Position numbers and translations under genes: made by a program
Shown: piece by piece, positions 8,729 to 17,089 of the stretch
Numbering within the stretch: position 1 is the first letter of the stretch
How the letters are laid out: each line of letters begins with the position of its first letter
The notes under the pieces: model-generated
Database searches by the model: none
Seen by the model: the letters and a program-made list of their open reading frames with translations, nothing else
Told to the model about the DNA's origin: nothing
Assembly: GCA_046329495.1 (NCBI GenBank)
Contig: JAXLUO010000006.1
Coordinates: 108,154 to 172,153 of the forward strand
Source of the DNA: Bog-950 sp046329495
Lineage (GTDB): Bacteria > Bacteroidota > Bacteroidia > Chitinophagales > LD1
Length of the DNA: 64,000 nt
Direction of reading: 5' to 3'

Positions 8729-11700
8729 ATGTTTAAAAGATTATCGATTTTAATTTTATGTATTTGCGCGCTTACGGCGGCTATAGCCCAACCGCAGCAA
8801 ATGAATTACCAGGCCGTAGTGCGCGATGCCGGCGGTAACGTAGTTGCGAACGGCACTGCCGTGCAGTTGCGTTTTACCATACACGATAATACAGCCACAG
8901 GCACGGGCGTTTTTACTGAAACTATCAGCACCACGGCCAATCAGTTTGGTTTGGTGAATGTGCAGATTGGCAGCAACGCAAACCTTAGCGTTGTAAACTG
9001 GGGCAACGGAAACAAATTTTTACAGGTAGAAGCCAATATTAACAGCGCAGGCTTTACCGATATGGGCACTACACAATTATTGAGTGTGCCTTATGCTTTA
9101 TATGCCGCTAACGGAGGAGGCCCCGCGGGCCCAACCGGCGCTACCGGACCAACCGGTGGCAATGGCGCAACCGGTGCTACCGGCGCTCAAGGTTTACAAG
9201 GTGTTACCGGCGCAACAGGAAGCACGGGTTTACAGGGTGTAACGGGACCAACGGGTGCCACCGGTTCGGGTGGCGGTGCTACGGGTGCCACCGGACCTAC
9301 CGGCGCAACGGGAGCAACAGGATCGGGTGGTGGTGCTACTGGGCCTACGGGAGCTACAGGGGCAACAGGGGCACAAGGTTTACAAGGATTAGCAGGACTT
9401 AATGGCCCTACCGGTGCTACAGGTCCGCAAGGATTGGCAGGTGCCACAGGTGCGCAAGGCACACAGGGCTTAACCGGGCCTACAGGTGCTCAGGGCCCAC
9501 AAGGTAATGCAGGCGCCACTGGTTCTACCGGAGCACAAGGTGTAACGGGACCAACCGGGCCTACAGGTGCAGGTGGTGGTGCAACAGGCGCTACAGGACC
9601 TACAGGCCCAACCGGAGCCACCGGTGCAGGCGGGGGCGCCACGGGCCCTACAGGTACAACAGGTGTAACAGGAGCCACCGGCAATACAGGTGTTAAAGGT
9701 GCCACCGGAAGCACCGGCGCTACAGGGGTTACCGGACCAACAGGAAATACAGGAACTACAGGTGTTACAGGACCTACCGGTAATACCGGTGTTACCGGAG
9801 CAACGGGCACTACAGGTTTACAAGGTATTACCGGGCCTACAGGTGCAACCGGAGCTACAGGATTTTTAGGCAATGGCAGCACTGCCGGTAATACTACGTA
9901 TTGGAATGGCAGTCAATGGATATTGAATAGCAGTAATATTTACAATAATGGCGGTAATGTGGGGATTGGCACTTCTTCACCAATTGCGAAATTGCAGGTG
10001 GAGAATTCGGTAGCTTCGACAAATACAGTTTATGCTGTAAACGGCAGCACTACCAACGGTAGCAACTGGGGCCTGTTTGGCAATTATGCAGCTATAACCG
10101 GCAACGGAGCGCCCGGCACTACCCAATACCAGGCAGGTGTGTATGGCTATATGACCGGTAGTGGCACCAACTCGGGTGGTGTGGTAGGTGCCTACTCCTC
10201 GGCTTATTGGGGTGGTTTAGGCTACTTCTCTAACACAGGTGTTTACGGGGTTTACAGTAACGGACCAGCAATGGTAAACGGTGGCTTAACTGTAGCAGAT
10301 GGTACGCAAGGCTTAGGCAAACTATTTACCTCGGATGCCAACGGGCTTGGTTCGTGGCAGAGTGCCAACGGTTTGGGGTTGGCAAGCGGCAACGGTATTA
10401 CTAACCGGGTTGCCCGCTGGAGAAATGCCAACACTTTAAGTTATGGCATTATATATGACGACAGCACCCGGGTGGGTATTAATGCAGCACCAAGTGCGTT
10501 TACGCGGGTGTATGTGCGCGATAGCAGCGCCGGACCATTGAGCAGTATGTGGATACAACAAATGAACCGTGCCACTGCAAACGTGGGCCTGCAGGTTACC
10601 GCCAATGGCATGACGAACTATTATTATGTGAATCCCGGCGGACTGGCCATTGCAGCCACATCGCAGGATCCAAGCGGTTATGCTATGGGCGCTTTCTGGC
10701 ATGATACATCCACCAGCTTTCTGCGCTTCCAAACGCTGATTTCGTCGAACAGATTTGGGCTTAGCAGTTATGATTATAAAAACTACTCCACAGCAACGTT
10801 ATTATACAGCAACCCTATTAACAGCAAATATTACGCCGGTTACTACCGCAGCCAGGATATTGGTTTGCTATCTTTTGTGGGCAATGAGCCTGTGTTGCCT
10901 TTCGCCCATGTATCAGTAGCAGCAACGATGGATTCGGTGAACCATCCGGCGGGTTATTTTGCCAGTCAGGCTACTACCGGTACCACTTCGTATGGTGTTG
11001 TGGCGGCCAGCAATGCCAAAAAATCGGCGGCTTTATATGCACGTAATTATGCAAAAGGCGATACAGTAAATACCGGTCAGGCTATTTATGCAAGAGCGGA
11101 CAGCTCGGGTCAAAGTTCAACCATATATGCCCTGAATGTGGGTGGGTTGCCGCAAGTTAAAAGCCGCACCGCTCTAATGGGTATTACAGCCAACACGGCG
11201 TATAGCGCCTCGCCGGGCATGAATACTGTTACCGGTATTTATGGTTATGCTGAAAATTATTACAACCCATCTTACCTGATTGGCAGCGTGGGCGTGGTTG
11301 GTTCTGCTAACGACTCTCTCTCGAACGGTGTGCACGGCGATGCTTATACCTACGGCGCTTCGGGTATATGGGGTGGCGCTTTTGGCGATGGCAGCAGCAA
11401 CACCAGGAACATGAATGGTGTATATGGCTATGCTACCAGTTTGGCCGATAGCACCAGTTATGCCATTAACGGTGTTCATGATAACCTGCATGGAGCGGCT
11501 GTACGGGGCGTTAATAATGCGGCTGCCGGTACCGGTTACGGTACAGGTGTGCTGGGTAAAACCAGCCAAAGCGGTGGTTATGGCGTACGTGCCGAAAACA
11601 GCCAAAGCAATGGTTGGGCGTTATCGGCCATTAACACAGCCGCTTATAATATTTCAAGTAGCGGCGGGGCTATTTACGCTCAATCCAATGGCGGCGGTGC

Positions 11701-12700
11701 ATCGGCGCCTACTATTTTGGGGTATAATAACACCGGCAGCTTTATGCAATATGGCGTAATGGGCAATTATAACGGCTCAGGCTATGGTGCCGGGGTAGTA
11801 GGACTTGGCTACGGCGGTTCGGTTGCCGGCGCAAGCAACTCGGATAACGGGGTAATTGGTTCCTCAACCGGACGCGGTATATTGGGTTTTTATGGACCCT
11901 ACGTAGCGCCATCGGATGTGGCGGCTGTTTATGCGTATAGCAGTAACAACACGGTTTATGCCGTTTATGCAAAAAACGTTACTGCCACTACCGGTGCGGG
12001 CATTTATACTAACGGAACCATGGTGGCTGCCGGGGCAAAATCGGCGGTGGTTCCTACCAGCGAGGGGTACCAAAAATTGTATTGCACCGAAAGCCCCGAG
12101 ATTTGGTTTGAGGATATCGGCGGTGGCGAATTGGTAAACGGACAGGTAACCATCAACCTTGATAAACTGTTTTTAGAGACTGTAACTATTGATGCTAAAA
12201 ACCCGGTACGGGTATTTATTCAGGAAGAAGATTTTACAAATGGCCTGATTGTAAAAACCGGAAGCACCTCTTTTACCGTAATTGAAAAGAACGGGGGCAC
12301 CTCCAATGCTAAGTTTTCGTACCGGGTGATGGCTAAGCGCCGTTTTTACCAGGATGTTCGCTTTGGCAACGAGGCGCATTTGGGTAAAGAGGTAAACTGG
12401 AGTCAATACCACGATGTAAAAATGCCGCGCGATTATGAAGAAGCCCGCAAAGCTTATGACGAAGAAGTAGCACGTGTAGCTGCCGGCAAAAAAGAAGCCG
12501 CTAAAGAGCAGGGTGTTACGGATAACTTCCCAAGCCATAACAATCCGGGCCCAACCATGAAGGAGCCTTTGGGTAAGCCGGTAAAATCGGATGAGGTTGC
12601 ACCGGACGTAAAACCATGCAAACCGGCTGAAAAACAACCGGAAAGCGCAGGTGAAATGAAGAAAAAAATTAGAAGTATCAGCCCCCAACAAGGGCACTAA
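8729..12700 (+). CDS. Large secreted collagen-like surface protein
   Basis: A 1323-residue exported protein. A signal peptide (MFKRLSILILCICALTAAIAQ) is followed by about 110 residues of a domain common at the head of Bacteroidota surface proteins (MNYQAVVRDAGG to LSVPYALYAANGG). Residues ~131-380 are collagen-like G-X-Y triplets rich in GPTGATG and GLQGVTG, with GSGGGATG or GAGGGATG interruptions. A long middle section is rich in Gly, Ala, Asn and Tyr with loosely repeated GVYGYA-type segments, suggesting a beta-rich stalk. The end is charged (Lys/Glu/Pro-rich) with no T9SS domain recognised, which may mean another anchoring mode or a chaperone-of-endosialidase-like trimer base. The start at 8729 places the signal peptide at the N-terminus. 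Confidence 0.8.
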   Translation: MFKRLSILILCICALTAAIAQPQQMNYQAVVRDAGGNVVANGTAVQLRFTIHDNTATGTGVFTETISTTANQFGLVNVQIGSNANLSVVNWGNGNKFLQVEANINSAGFTDMGTTQLLSVPYALYAANGGGPAGPTGATGPTGGNGATGATGAQGLQGVTGATGSTGLQGVTGPTGATGSGGGATGATGPTGATGATGSGGGATGPTGATGATGAQGLQGLAGLNGPTGATGPQGLAGATGAQGTQGLTGPTGAQGPQGNAGATGSTGAQGVTGPTGPTGAGGGATGATGPTGPTGATGAGGGATGPTGTTGVTGATGNTGVKGATGSTGATGVTGPTGNTGTTGVTGPTGNTGVTGATGTTGLQGITGPTGATGATGFLGNGSTAGNTTYWNGSQWILNSSNIYNNGGNVGIGTSSPIAKLQVENSVASTNTVYAVNGSTTNGSNWGLFGNYAAITGNGAPGTTQYQAGVYGYMTGSGTNSGGVVGAYSSAYWGGLGYFSNTGVYGVYSNGPAMVNGGLTVADGTQGLGKLFTSDANGLGSWQSANGLGLASGNGITNRVARWRNANTLSYGIIYDDSTRVGINAAPSAFTRVYVRDSSAGPLSSMWIQQMNRATANVGLQVTANGMTNYYYVNPGGLAIAATSQDPSGYAMGAFWHDTSTSFLRFQTLISSNRFGLSSYDYKNYSTATLLYSNPINSKYYAGYYRSQDIGLLSFVGNEPVLPFAHVSVAATMDSVNHPAGYFASQATTGTTSYGVVAASNAKKSAALYARNYAKGDTVNTGQAIYARADSSGQSSTIYALNVGGLPQVKSRTALMGITANTAYSASPGMNTVTGIYGYAENYYNPSYLIGSVGVVGSANDSLSNGVHGDAYTYGASGIWGGAFGDGSSNTRNMNGVYGYATSLADSTSYAINGVHDNLHGAAVRGVNNAAAGTGYGTGVLGKTSQSGGYGVRAENSQSNGWALSAINTAAYNISSSGGAIYAQSNGGGASAPTILGYNNTGSFMQYGVMGNYNGSGYGAGVVGLGYGGSVAGASNSDNGVIGSSTGRGILGFYGPYVAPSDVAAVYAYSSNNTVYAVYAKNVTATTGAGIYTNGTMVAAGAKSAVVPTSEGYQKLYCTESPEIWFEDIGGGELVNGQVTINLDKLFLETVTIDAKNPVRVFIQEEDFTNGLIVKTGSTSFTVIEKNGGTSNAKFSYRVMAKRRFYQDVRFGNEAHLGKEVNWSQYHDVKMPRDYEEARKAYDEEVARVAAGKKEAAKEQGVTDNFPSHNNPGPTMKEPLGKPVKSDEVAPDVKPCKPAEKQPESAGEMKKKIRSISPQQGH
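9120..9870 (+). repeat. Collagen-type GXY repeat tract
   Basis: About 250 codons of Gly-X-Y triplets with a strong preference for Pro-Thr and Ala-Thr in X-Y (GPT, GAT). At DNA level this is a degenerate 9-18 bp repeat. Long antisense open frames through it (9187-9462 and 9490-9882, rich in PVAPVGP) are artefacts of the repeat. Confidence 0.9.
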
Positions 12701-12708
12701 ATGAATAG

Positions 12709-12748
12709 ATCGGGGGGCGTTTTCGGAATTTATGCACCCCCCGATTTT
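12709..12748 (+). terminator. Rho-independent terminator after the collagen-like gene
   Basis: ATCGGGGGG (12709-12717) pairs with CCCCCCGAT (12737-12745), followed by TTTTAT. A strong GC stem 9 bp after the stop codon. Confidence 0.8.
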
Positions 12749-12785
12749 ATTCGAAAACAAATTTGTTTGGTAATTATCTTATAAC

Positions 12786-12793
12786 TACATTTA
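12786..12793 (+). promoter_or_regulatory. Putative -7 box TACATTTA
   Basis: TACATTTA (consensus TAnnTTTG) lies 26 nt before the ATG of the small T9SS protein. A TTG at 12767-12769, about 16 nt upstream, could be the -33 element. Confidence 0.4.
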
Positions 12794-12818
12794 AATCGTA
12801 AACTTAAAACCAATTGTT

Positions 12819-13340
12819 ATGAAGAGACTCCTTACCCTTATGATTGTTGCGGTTGCGCCCTTTGCTATTAAAGCACAGTCGCTGTCGCCCACGGTTATTG
12901 CAAGCACCGGTGGTTTTTCGTCAAATGCTAACGGTAGCCTCTCTTACACGGTAGGTGAAATGACCATGGTGCAAACCTTCAGCGCCGGCAGCAACATTTT
13001 AACCCAGGGCTTTCAACAACCTGAACCGTTCCCTGTAGGCATTCTTGATATTACTAAAGACGACTTCGGTTCGTTTGTAGTATACCCTAACCCGGCCGTA
13101 GATAATGTATGGTTTGGTTACCAGTTCCCTGAAGCAGGTAAACTTACTGTTACCCTTTACAACACACTGGGCCAGAAAATCAGTGATGTGCAAACAACCA
13201 ACTACGACAACGGTAAGTCGGTTGAGCAACTGAACGTTTCAACACTGGCTGCAGGTTCTTATTTCTTAACCATCAACTTTACTGCTGAAAAAGACGGTAA
13301 GGTGCATGTGGTTTCGAAACAGTTCAACGTAATCAACTAA
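12819..13340 (+). CDS. Small secreted protein with T9SS type A sorting domain
   Basis: A 173-residue protein. Residues 1-19 form a signal peptide (MKRLLTLMIVAVAPFAIKA). Residues ~20-75 hold SPTVIASTGGF and SLSYTVGEMTMVQTF, a short module frequent before sorting domains in Bacteroidota. Residues ~90-173 are a T9SS C-terminal domain: VVYPNPAVDNVWF, LYNTLGQKI, LAAGSYFLTI and a final basic strand. T9SS substrates are exported across the outer membrane and attached or released after cleavage of this domain. There is almost no passenger region, so it may be a short adhesin-like or repeat-terminating protein. It lies between terminators and appears monocistronic. Confidence 0.8.
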   Translation: MKRLLTLMIVAVAPFAIKAQSLSPTVIASTGGFSSNANGSLSYTVGEMTMVQTFSAGSNILTQGFQQPEPFPVGILDITKDDFGSFVVYPNPAVDNVWFGYQFPEAGKLTVTLYNTLGQKISDVQTTNYDNGKSVEQLNVSTLAAGSYFLTINFTAEKDGKVHVVSKQFNVIN

Positions 13341-13358
13341 TCAGGTAAAAAATACCTT

Positions 13359-13391
13359 AAAAAAGGGAGGCCCAAAGGCTTCCCTTTTTTT
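13359..13391 (+). terminator. Rho-independent terminator
   Basis: AAAAAAGGGAGGCC pairs with GGCTTCCCTTTTTT around a short AAA-type loop (one G-U pair). It lies about 20 bp after the small T9SS gene. Confidence 0.8.
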
Positions 13392-13440
13392 ATGCCTACC
13401 AATCAAATTGCTTATTTTGCAATATCAATAAACTACCCTT

Positions 13441-13743
13441 ATGAAGCGTAAACTATTCTTCAGCATAGCAGCGATGTTTATAGGCTTTAGCGTATATAGC
13501 CAGAACAGTACGCCGGCCAATACACCTGCACCAACAGGTATGCCCGGTGCTACAGCCGGCCGCGCAGCAAGCAGCAACACCAAACAAGTAATAGCCAAAG
13601 AAGAAGCTACCCCTGTAGTGAAGGGCAACCAGGAGAAAATGGTAGAAACCCCTGCTGAACTGGAAAACAAACACCCGCGTACGGCACCGGAGTTACCTAC
13701 ACAGCCTGCAAATACAAAGGAAAACCAAAGCAGTCCGAATTAG
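13441..13743 (+). CDS. Small secreted Pro/Thr-rich protein of unknown function
   Basis: A 100-residue product not recognised as a known family. The first ~20 residues (MKRKLFFSIAAMFIGFSVYSQ) are a signal peptide. The remainder is low-complexity and polar, rich in Pro, Thr, Ala, Asn, Glu and Lys, and probably disordered in the periplasm or at the surface. It has no Cys and no lipobox. It is framed by terminators on both sides (13359 and 13764), so it is transcribed alone. The signal peptide and codon use like its neighbours support a real gene. Confidence 0.6.
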   Translation: MKRKLFFSIAAMFIGFSVYSQNSTPANTPAPTGMPGATAGRAASSNTKQVIAKEEATPVVKGNQEKMVETPAELENKHPRTAPELPTQPANTKENQSSPN

Positions 13744-13763
13744 GATTGAACGCATAGAAAAAC

Positions 13764-13790
13764 AAAAAGCCACCCAAGGGTGGCTTTTTT
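13764..13790. terminator. Bidirectional rho-independent terminator
   Basis: AAAAAGCCACCC and GGGTGGCTTTTT form a perfect 12-bp stem with a 2-nt AA spacer, flanked by A and T runs on either side. It can end both the plus-strand gene at 13441 and the minus-strand gene ending at 13809. Confidence 0.9.
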
Positions 13791-13808
13791 AGTTTATAAA
13801 AGTTGAGG

Positions 13809-14207
13809 CTATGCTACACGGTTGCCATCCTTATCGAATATCTGCACGTTATCCTGTCGGCTTTCGGAGCGAATGGTGAGTCGTTCAAAAATTCCGTTGA
13901 TGATGGATAAAAGGATACTGAAGAACAGGGCACTCCAGAAGCTTGATACATCGAAACCGGGGCGAAGAATCCATGCCGCTATTTCGATAATAAAGGCATT
14001 GATGACCAATAGAAACAAGCCTAAGGTGAAAATGGTAAACGGGATAGTGAACAACACCAGGATAGGCTTAACCGATACATTAAGCACAGCCAGCAGGGCC
14101 GCCAATAATAAAGCGTAACCGAAACCTGCGAGGTGAACACCCGGCAGAATGTAAGCGGTAAGTACCACCGCAATGGCGTTTAAAAGCAGTTTGATTAGGA
14201 AGTTCAT
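13809..14207 (-). CDS. Phage holin family IV / YvlD-like four-helix membrane protein
   Basis: A 132-residue integral membrane protein with four hydrophobic segments (residues ~2-22, 27-50, 55-77 and 88-112) and a short polar C-terminus (RSESRQDNVQIFDKDGN). The text AVVLTAYILPGVHLAGFGYALL and LNVSVKPILVLFTIPFTI is characteristic of the phage_holin_4_2/YvlD family, common chromosomal proteins of unclear function despite the holin name. The ATG at 14207 was chosen over one at 14276 because it starts the first membrane helix and follows a TATTTTCG box. It is not next to any lysis gene, so a phage role is not implied. Confidence 0.8.
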   Translation of the reverse strand: MNFLIKLLLNAIAVVLTAYILPGVHLAGFGYALLLAALLAVLNVSVKPILVLFTIPFTIFTLGLFLLVINAFIIEIAAWILRPGFDVSSFWSALFFSILLSIINGIFERLTIRSESRQDNVQIFDKDGNRVA

Positions 14208-14228
14208 ATTGCAATAACGAATGAGAAG

Positions 14229-14236
14229 CGAAAATA
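14229..14236 (-). promoter_or_regulatory. Putative -7 box TATTTTCG (minus strand)
   Basis: On the minus strand TATTTTCG lies 22 nt upstream of the ATG at 14207, supporting that start over 14276. Confidence 0.45.
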
Positions 14237-14498
14237 GTTTTTTTGAGGGAAGGGTGAATAGAACGCGGATGAACACGGAGGGTTATGATGAAGGATGATT
14301 TTTGACTTTAGCAAGCTTCGCTGATTTCAAGTTTAAAATTTGAAGTTTAAAGTTGAATGCAATTGTATGACACGAAGAACAAAGGCGCAAAGTTGCACGA
14401 AGATGGTTGTGGGTGTAGCGTGTGTAGCCAGGTTGCGGTTCTTAGAAGACCACTTCTATTTATTTACAATTGTTAATGGATAAGGCAGATAGCGCATG

Positions 14499-14506
14499 TA
14501 GGTTTG
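14499..14506 (+). promoter_or_regulatory. -7 box TAGGTTTG (exact TAnnTTTG)
   Basis: An exact Bacteroidota -7 consensus, 25 nt before the ATG of the DUF1569 gene. No convincing -33 TTG at the usual spacing. Confidence 0.5.
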
Positions 14507-14530
14507 CACTATAATTAAACCACACGACAA

Positions 14531-14986
14531 ATGCCTGCCAACAACTTGTTATATGACGAAGCCGCCACGGAAATTATTGAACGCGTAAAGAAATTGCAGC
14601 CCGGCACCCCGGCGTTGTGGGGAAAAATGAATGCTACAGAAATGTTACTACATAGTAATTTGTGTAACAGCGAAATTTTTGAGCCGGTTAAACCGCAGAA
14701 ACCCACCACCCCAAAACAGTTTTTGCTGCGGTTATTAGCCCTTTATATTGCGCCTCAATTTAAGCGGGGTGTAGCAGGAGACCGTGCTAAAGAAACCGCA
14801 GGAAAGGGCAGCATCGTTGATTTTGAAAAGGAAAAAGAACGATTTATCATCTTGATAAAACACTTTGTTAATTACAAGGGCGAGCTAACCCTTCCGCATA
14901 TTGCATTTGGCAATATTAGTACAAACGAATGGGGTATAGCCGCCTATAAACATATGGATCATCACCTTCGTCAATTTGGAGTTTAA
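14531..14986 (+). CDS. DUF1569 (DinB-superfamily) protein
   Basis: A 151-residue cytoplasmic protein resembling the DUF1569 branch of the DinB/YfiT four-helix fold. Seen are PALWGKMNATEMLLHSN near residue 25-45 with a conserved His, and a C-terminal EWGIAAYKHMDHHLRQFGV segment with clustered His. These histidines are the likely metal ligands in this superfamily, which includes metal-dependent thiol-S-transferases; no substrate is established for DUF1569. The gene has its own promoter-like box and no close co-directional partner. The next gene, 190 bp away, encodes a T9SS protein. Confidence 0.7.
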   Translation: MPANNLLYDEAATEIIERVKKLQPGTPALWGKMNATEMLLHSNLCNSEIFEPVKPQKPTTPKQFLLRLLALYIAPQFKRGVAGDRAKETAGKGSIVDFEKEKERFIILIKHFVNYKGELTLPHIAFGNISTNEWGIAAYKHMDHHLRQFGV

Positions 14987-15153
14987 CAAATTAACGATCC
15001 GGTTTTGGGTTGGCACATTAGAGAGTGATAACAAGATAACCGCGTTATGTGCGTGGCAATAAGGCCCAGGCGCAACATAATAAAGCAAGTGTATAGCTAC
15101 CATGCCTGAAGGTAGCTAAAGAACATTTAATTGCTTTTAATTAATACTGTTCG

Positions 15154-15161
15154 TAATTTTG
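15154..15161 (+). promoter_or_regulatory. -7 box TAATTTTG with upstream TTG
   Basis: TAATTTTG is an exact TAnnTTTG match, 14 nt before the ATG at 15176. TTG at 15131-15133, 20 nt upstream, is a candidate -33 element. Confidence 0.55.
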
Positions 15162-15175
15162 AAAAAACTTATTGC

Positions 15176-16807
15176 ATGAAAAGAAATCTACCATTGCTAT
15201 GCTTGCTGTTGGCCGCTCATGTTTTTGCTGCGCCGGGGGCTAAACAGGACGAGCTTGACCGTTTTGCCAAAAGTGTTGCCGCTTACCCTGATAAAGATCA
15301 ACGCATAGAAGCATTTACCCGATTTATTGGAGCGGGCAAGATACAGCATAATAAAACCGATGCGTTAAGTCAACGTGTAATCGGTTACCGTAAAGATGAT
15401 TTTATGAGTGGTGCCTGGCAGTTCCACGATTCGATGAATTTTACCTATAGCAATAACCGGGGCGATGTATCTACCTATAATCAGGTATTTGATTTGAAGA
15501 ATGACTATACCTGGGATGGTACCGGTGTAGGAAACGAAGCCCGTAGCACCAACCAGTTTGATGCCAATAACATGCGCACCGAAGGGGTAACGGAACATTG
15601 GAACGCCGGCGCCTTTGAAAACTACAGCAGGGGCTTATTTGTTTATGATGCAGCAGGCAACCTACTAAGTTCCACCACGCAGCACTGGAATGCAGGCACC
15701 TGGGAAAACGACTACCGCTATAGTTATACGTACGATGCCAACAATAACAACACCATCTTTACTTATTACACCTGGGCCTCGGGGGCTTGGGTTGAGAACT
15801 ACCGCAATTTATATACCTACAATGCCAACAACCGGAGAACACAACAGACTTACCAAATCTGGACCTCGGGTGCATGGGCGGATAATACACGTTACAACTG
15901 GAATTACAACGCCAACGACCAAATGACATCCTATTTATCGGAAGGATTTGTGGCAGGAGCATGGGAAAACAACGTGCAGGAAATTTACACCTATGATGGA
16001 AACGGAGACCAGACCCTTATTTTACGTCAGAATTGGCTGGCAGGCGCCTGGGAAAACCTAAACAGGTGGTCGTATACGTTTGATGCTAACCATAATGTAT
16101 TATTAGCCAGTGGCGAAAACTGGACGAGCGGAGCATGGGTAAACTCCGACAGGTATTCGTATACCTACAATGCTTCCAGCTACCAAACCACCTCTACTCA
16201 CTATACATGGTCGGGGGCATGGGTAGAAGTAAGCCGTTACCTTACCAATTATGACGCTAACAACCGGCAGACCGATTATACCTTCCAGACGTGGAGTGCC
16301 GGCACATGGGCCAATAACTACCGTTACCTGTATACATACGATGCCAACGGGGATGGCGACTTACAAACCTACCAGGAGTGGACCGCCGGTGCATGGGAAA
16401 ACGTAAGTAGATACGATTACGATTATAACAGCTACCACAATATGGATGTTTATCTGTATCAGCAATGGAATGCCGGTGCATGGGAAAATAACAACATTGA
16501 GCATTACTGGTACGAATTGTATAATGCCCCAAGCGGTTTGCACGAAACGCAGCCTGCACTGCGCTTTAGTGCCTATCCTAATCCAGCCAATACCCTGCTG
16601 AATATTGACTACAACACCGCAAGTAACACAGATGCCGTACTAAGTATTAGCAACCTTGCCGGGCAAGAATTGTTACAAATTACCCGTAGTTCGGATATAG
16701 GTGATAATTACCTGACCACCGATGTAAGCGCACTTAGCAGTGGACTGTATTTTGTAAGCATAACCCAAAATGGTAAAAGCAGCCGGGTGAAGTTTGTGAA
16801 GCAATAG
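15176..16807 (+). CDS. T9SS surface protein with eleven 29-residue YD-like repeats (paralog A)
   Basis: A 543-residue secreted protein. Signal peptide at 1-18 (MKRNLPLLCLLLAAHVFA). A short head (DELDRFAKSVAAYPDKDQR) and a ~70-residue linker precede eleven 29-residue repeats of pattern W-x-x-GAW-x-N-x-x-RY-x-YTYDANN, spanning ~residues 140-465. A T9SS type A sorting domain follows (FSAYPNPANTLLNIDY, LSSGLYFVSI, final KFVKQ). The repeats recall YD/RHS-type extended beta structure but are shorter. The next gene is a paralog of exactly equal length. Function unknown; a surface or adhesive role is inferred from secretion and repeats. The start at 15176 puts the signal peptide first and follows the -7 box. 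Confidence 0.82.
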   Translation: MKRNLPLLCLLLAAHVFAAPGAKQDELDRFAKSVAAYPDKDQRIEAFTRFIGAGKIQHNKTDALSQRVIGYRKDDFMSGAWQFHDSMNFTYSNNRGDVSTYNQVFDLKNDYTWDGTGVGNEARSTNQFDANNMRTEGVTEHWNAGAFENYSRGLFVYDAAGNLLSSTTQHWNAGTWENDYRYSYTYDANNNNTIFTYYTWASGAWVENYRNLYTYNANNRRTQQTYQIWTSGAWADNTRYNWNYNANDQMTSYLSEGFVAGAWENNVQEIYTYDGNGDQTLILRQNWLAGAWENLNRWSYTFDANHNVLLASGENWTSGAWVNSDRYSYTYNASSYQTTSTHYTWSGAWVEVSRYLTNYDANNRQTDYTFQTWSAGTWANNYRYLYTYDANGDGDLQTYQEWTAGAWENVSRYDYDYNSYHNMDVYLYQQWNAGAWENNNIEHYWYELYNAPSGLHETQPALRFSAYPNPANTLLNIDYNTASNTDAVLSISNLAGQELLQITRSSDIGDNYLTTDVSALSSGLYFVSITQNGKSSRVKFVKQ

Positions 16808-17067
16808 ATGTTGCGGGTTGCTCCGGTTTCAAGTTTAAAATTTGAAGTTTAAAGTTGAGGACAACAGTGTAGCCACTAACATAAAAACAGGACGGTAAGT
16901 GAAGTTAGGCGCTTCATAACAGGTAGTTTATCACAAAGAAAGAAATTCCTTATCCATATAATATGAAGATAACATAATAAATGCCCTGCATTTGAATGGC
17001 GTGTTGCCAAAGGTTAATGCGGACGACAGTGCCGCAATAATTAACCTGATATTATTCATGTTATTTC
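16808..17067. other. Intergenic spacer between the paralogs
   Basis: It contains one copy of the dispersed AAGTTTAAAATTTGAAGTTT motif (16829-16858) directly after the stop codon. The same motif follows paralog B at 18732. No hairpin terminator was recognised. Confidence 0.5.
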
Positions 17068-17075
17068 TAACTTTG
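17068..17075 (+). promoter_or_regulatory. -7 box TAACTTTG (exact TAnnTTTG)
   Basis: TAACTTTG lies 14 nt before the ATG at 17090, the same spacing as in the paralog at 15176. The upstream regions of the two genes otherwise differ. Confidence 0.55.
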
Positions 17076-17089
17076 GCGAAACCCGTTAT

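Noticed and set aside
9187..9882. Long antisense open frames rich in PVAPVGP through the collagen-like gene
   Set aside because: They arise from the GXY repeat read in reverse; no start, signal or family likeness.
12173..12760. Minus-strand 195-codon frame opposite the collagen-like gene end
   Set aside because: Shadow of the real gene and its terminator; spans the hairpin.
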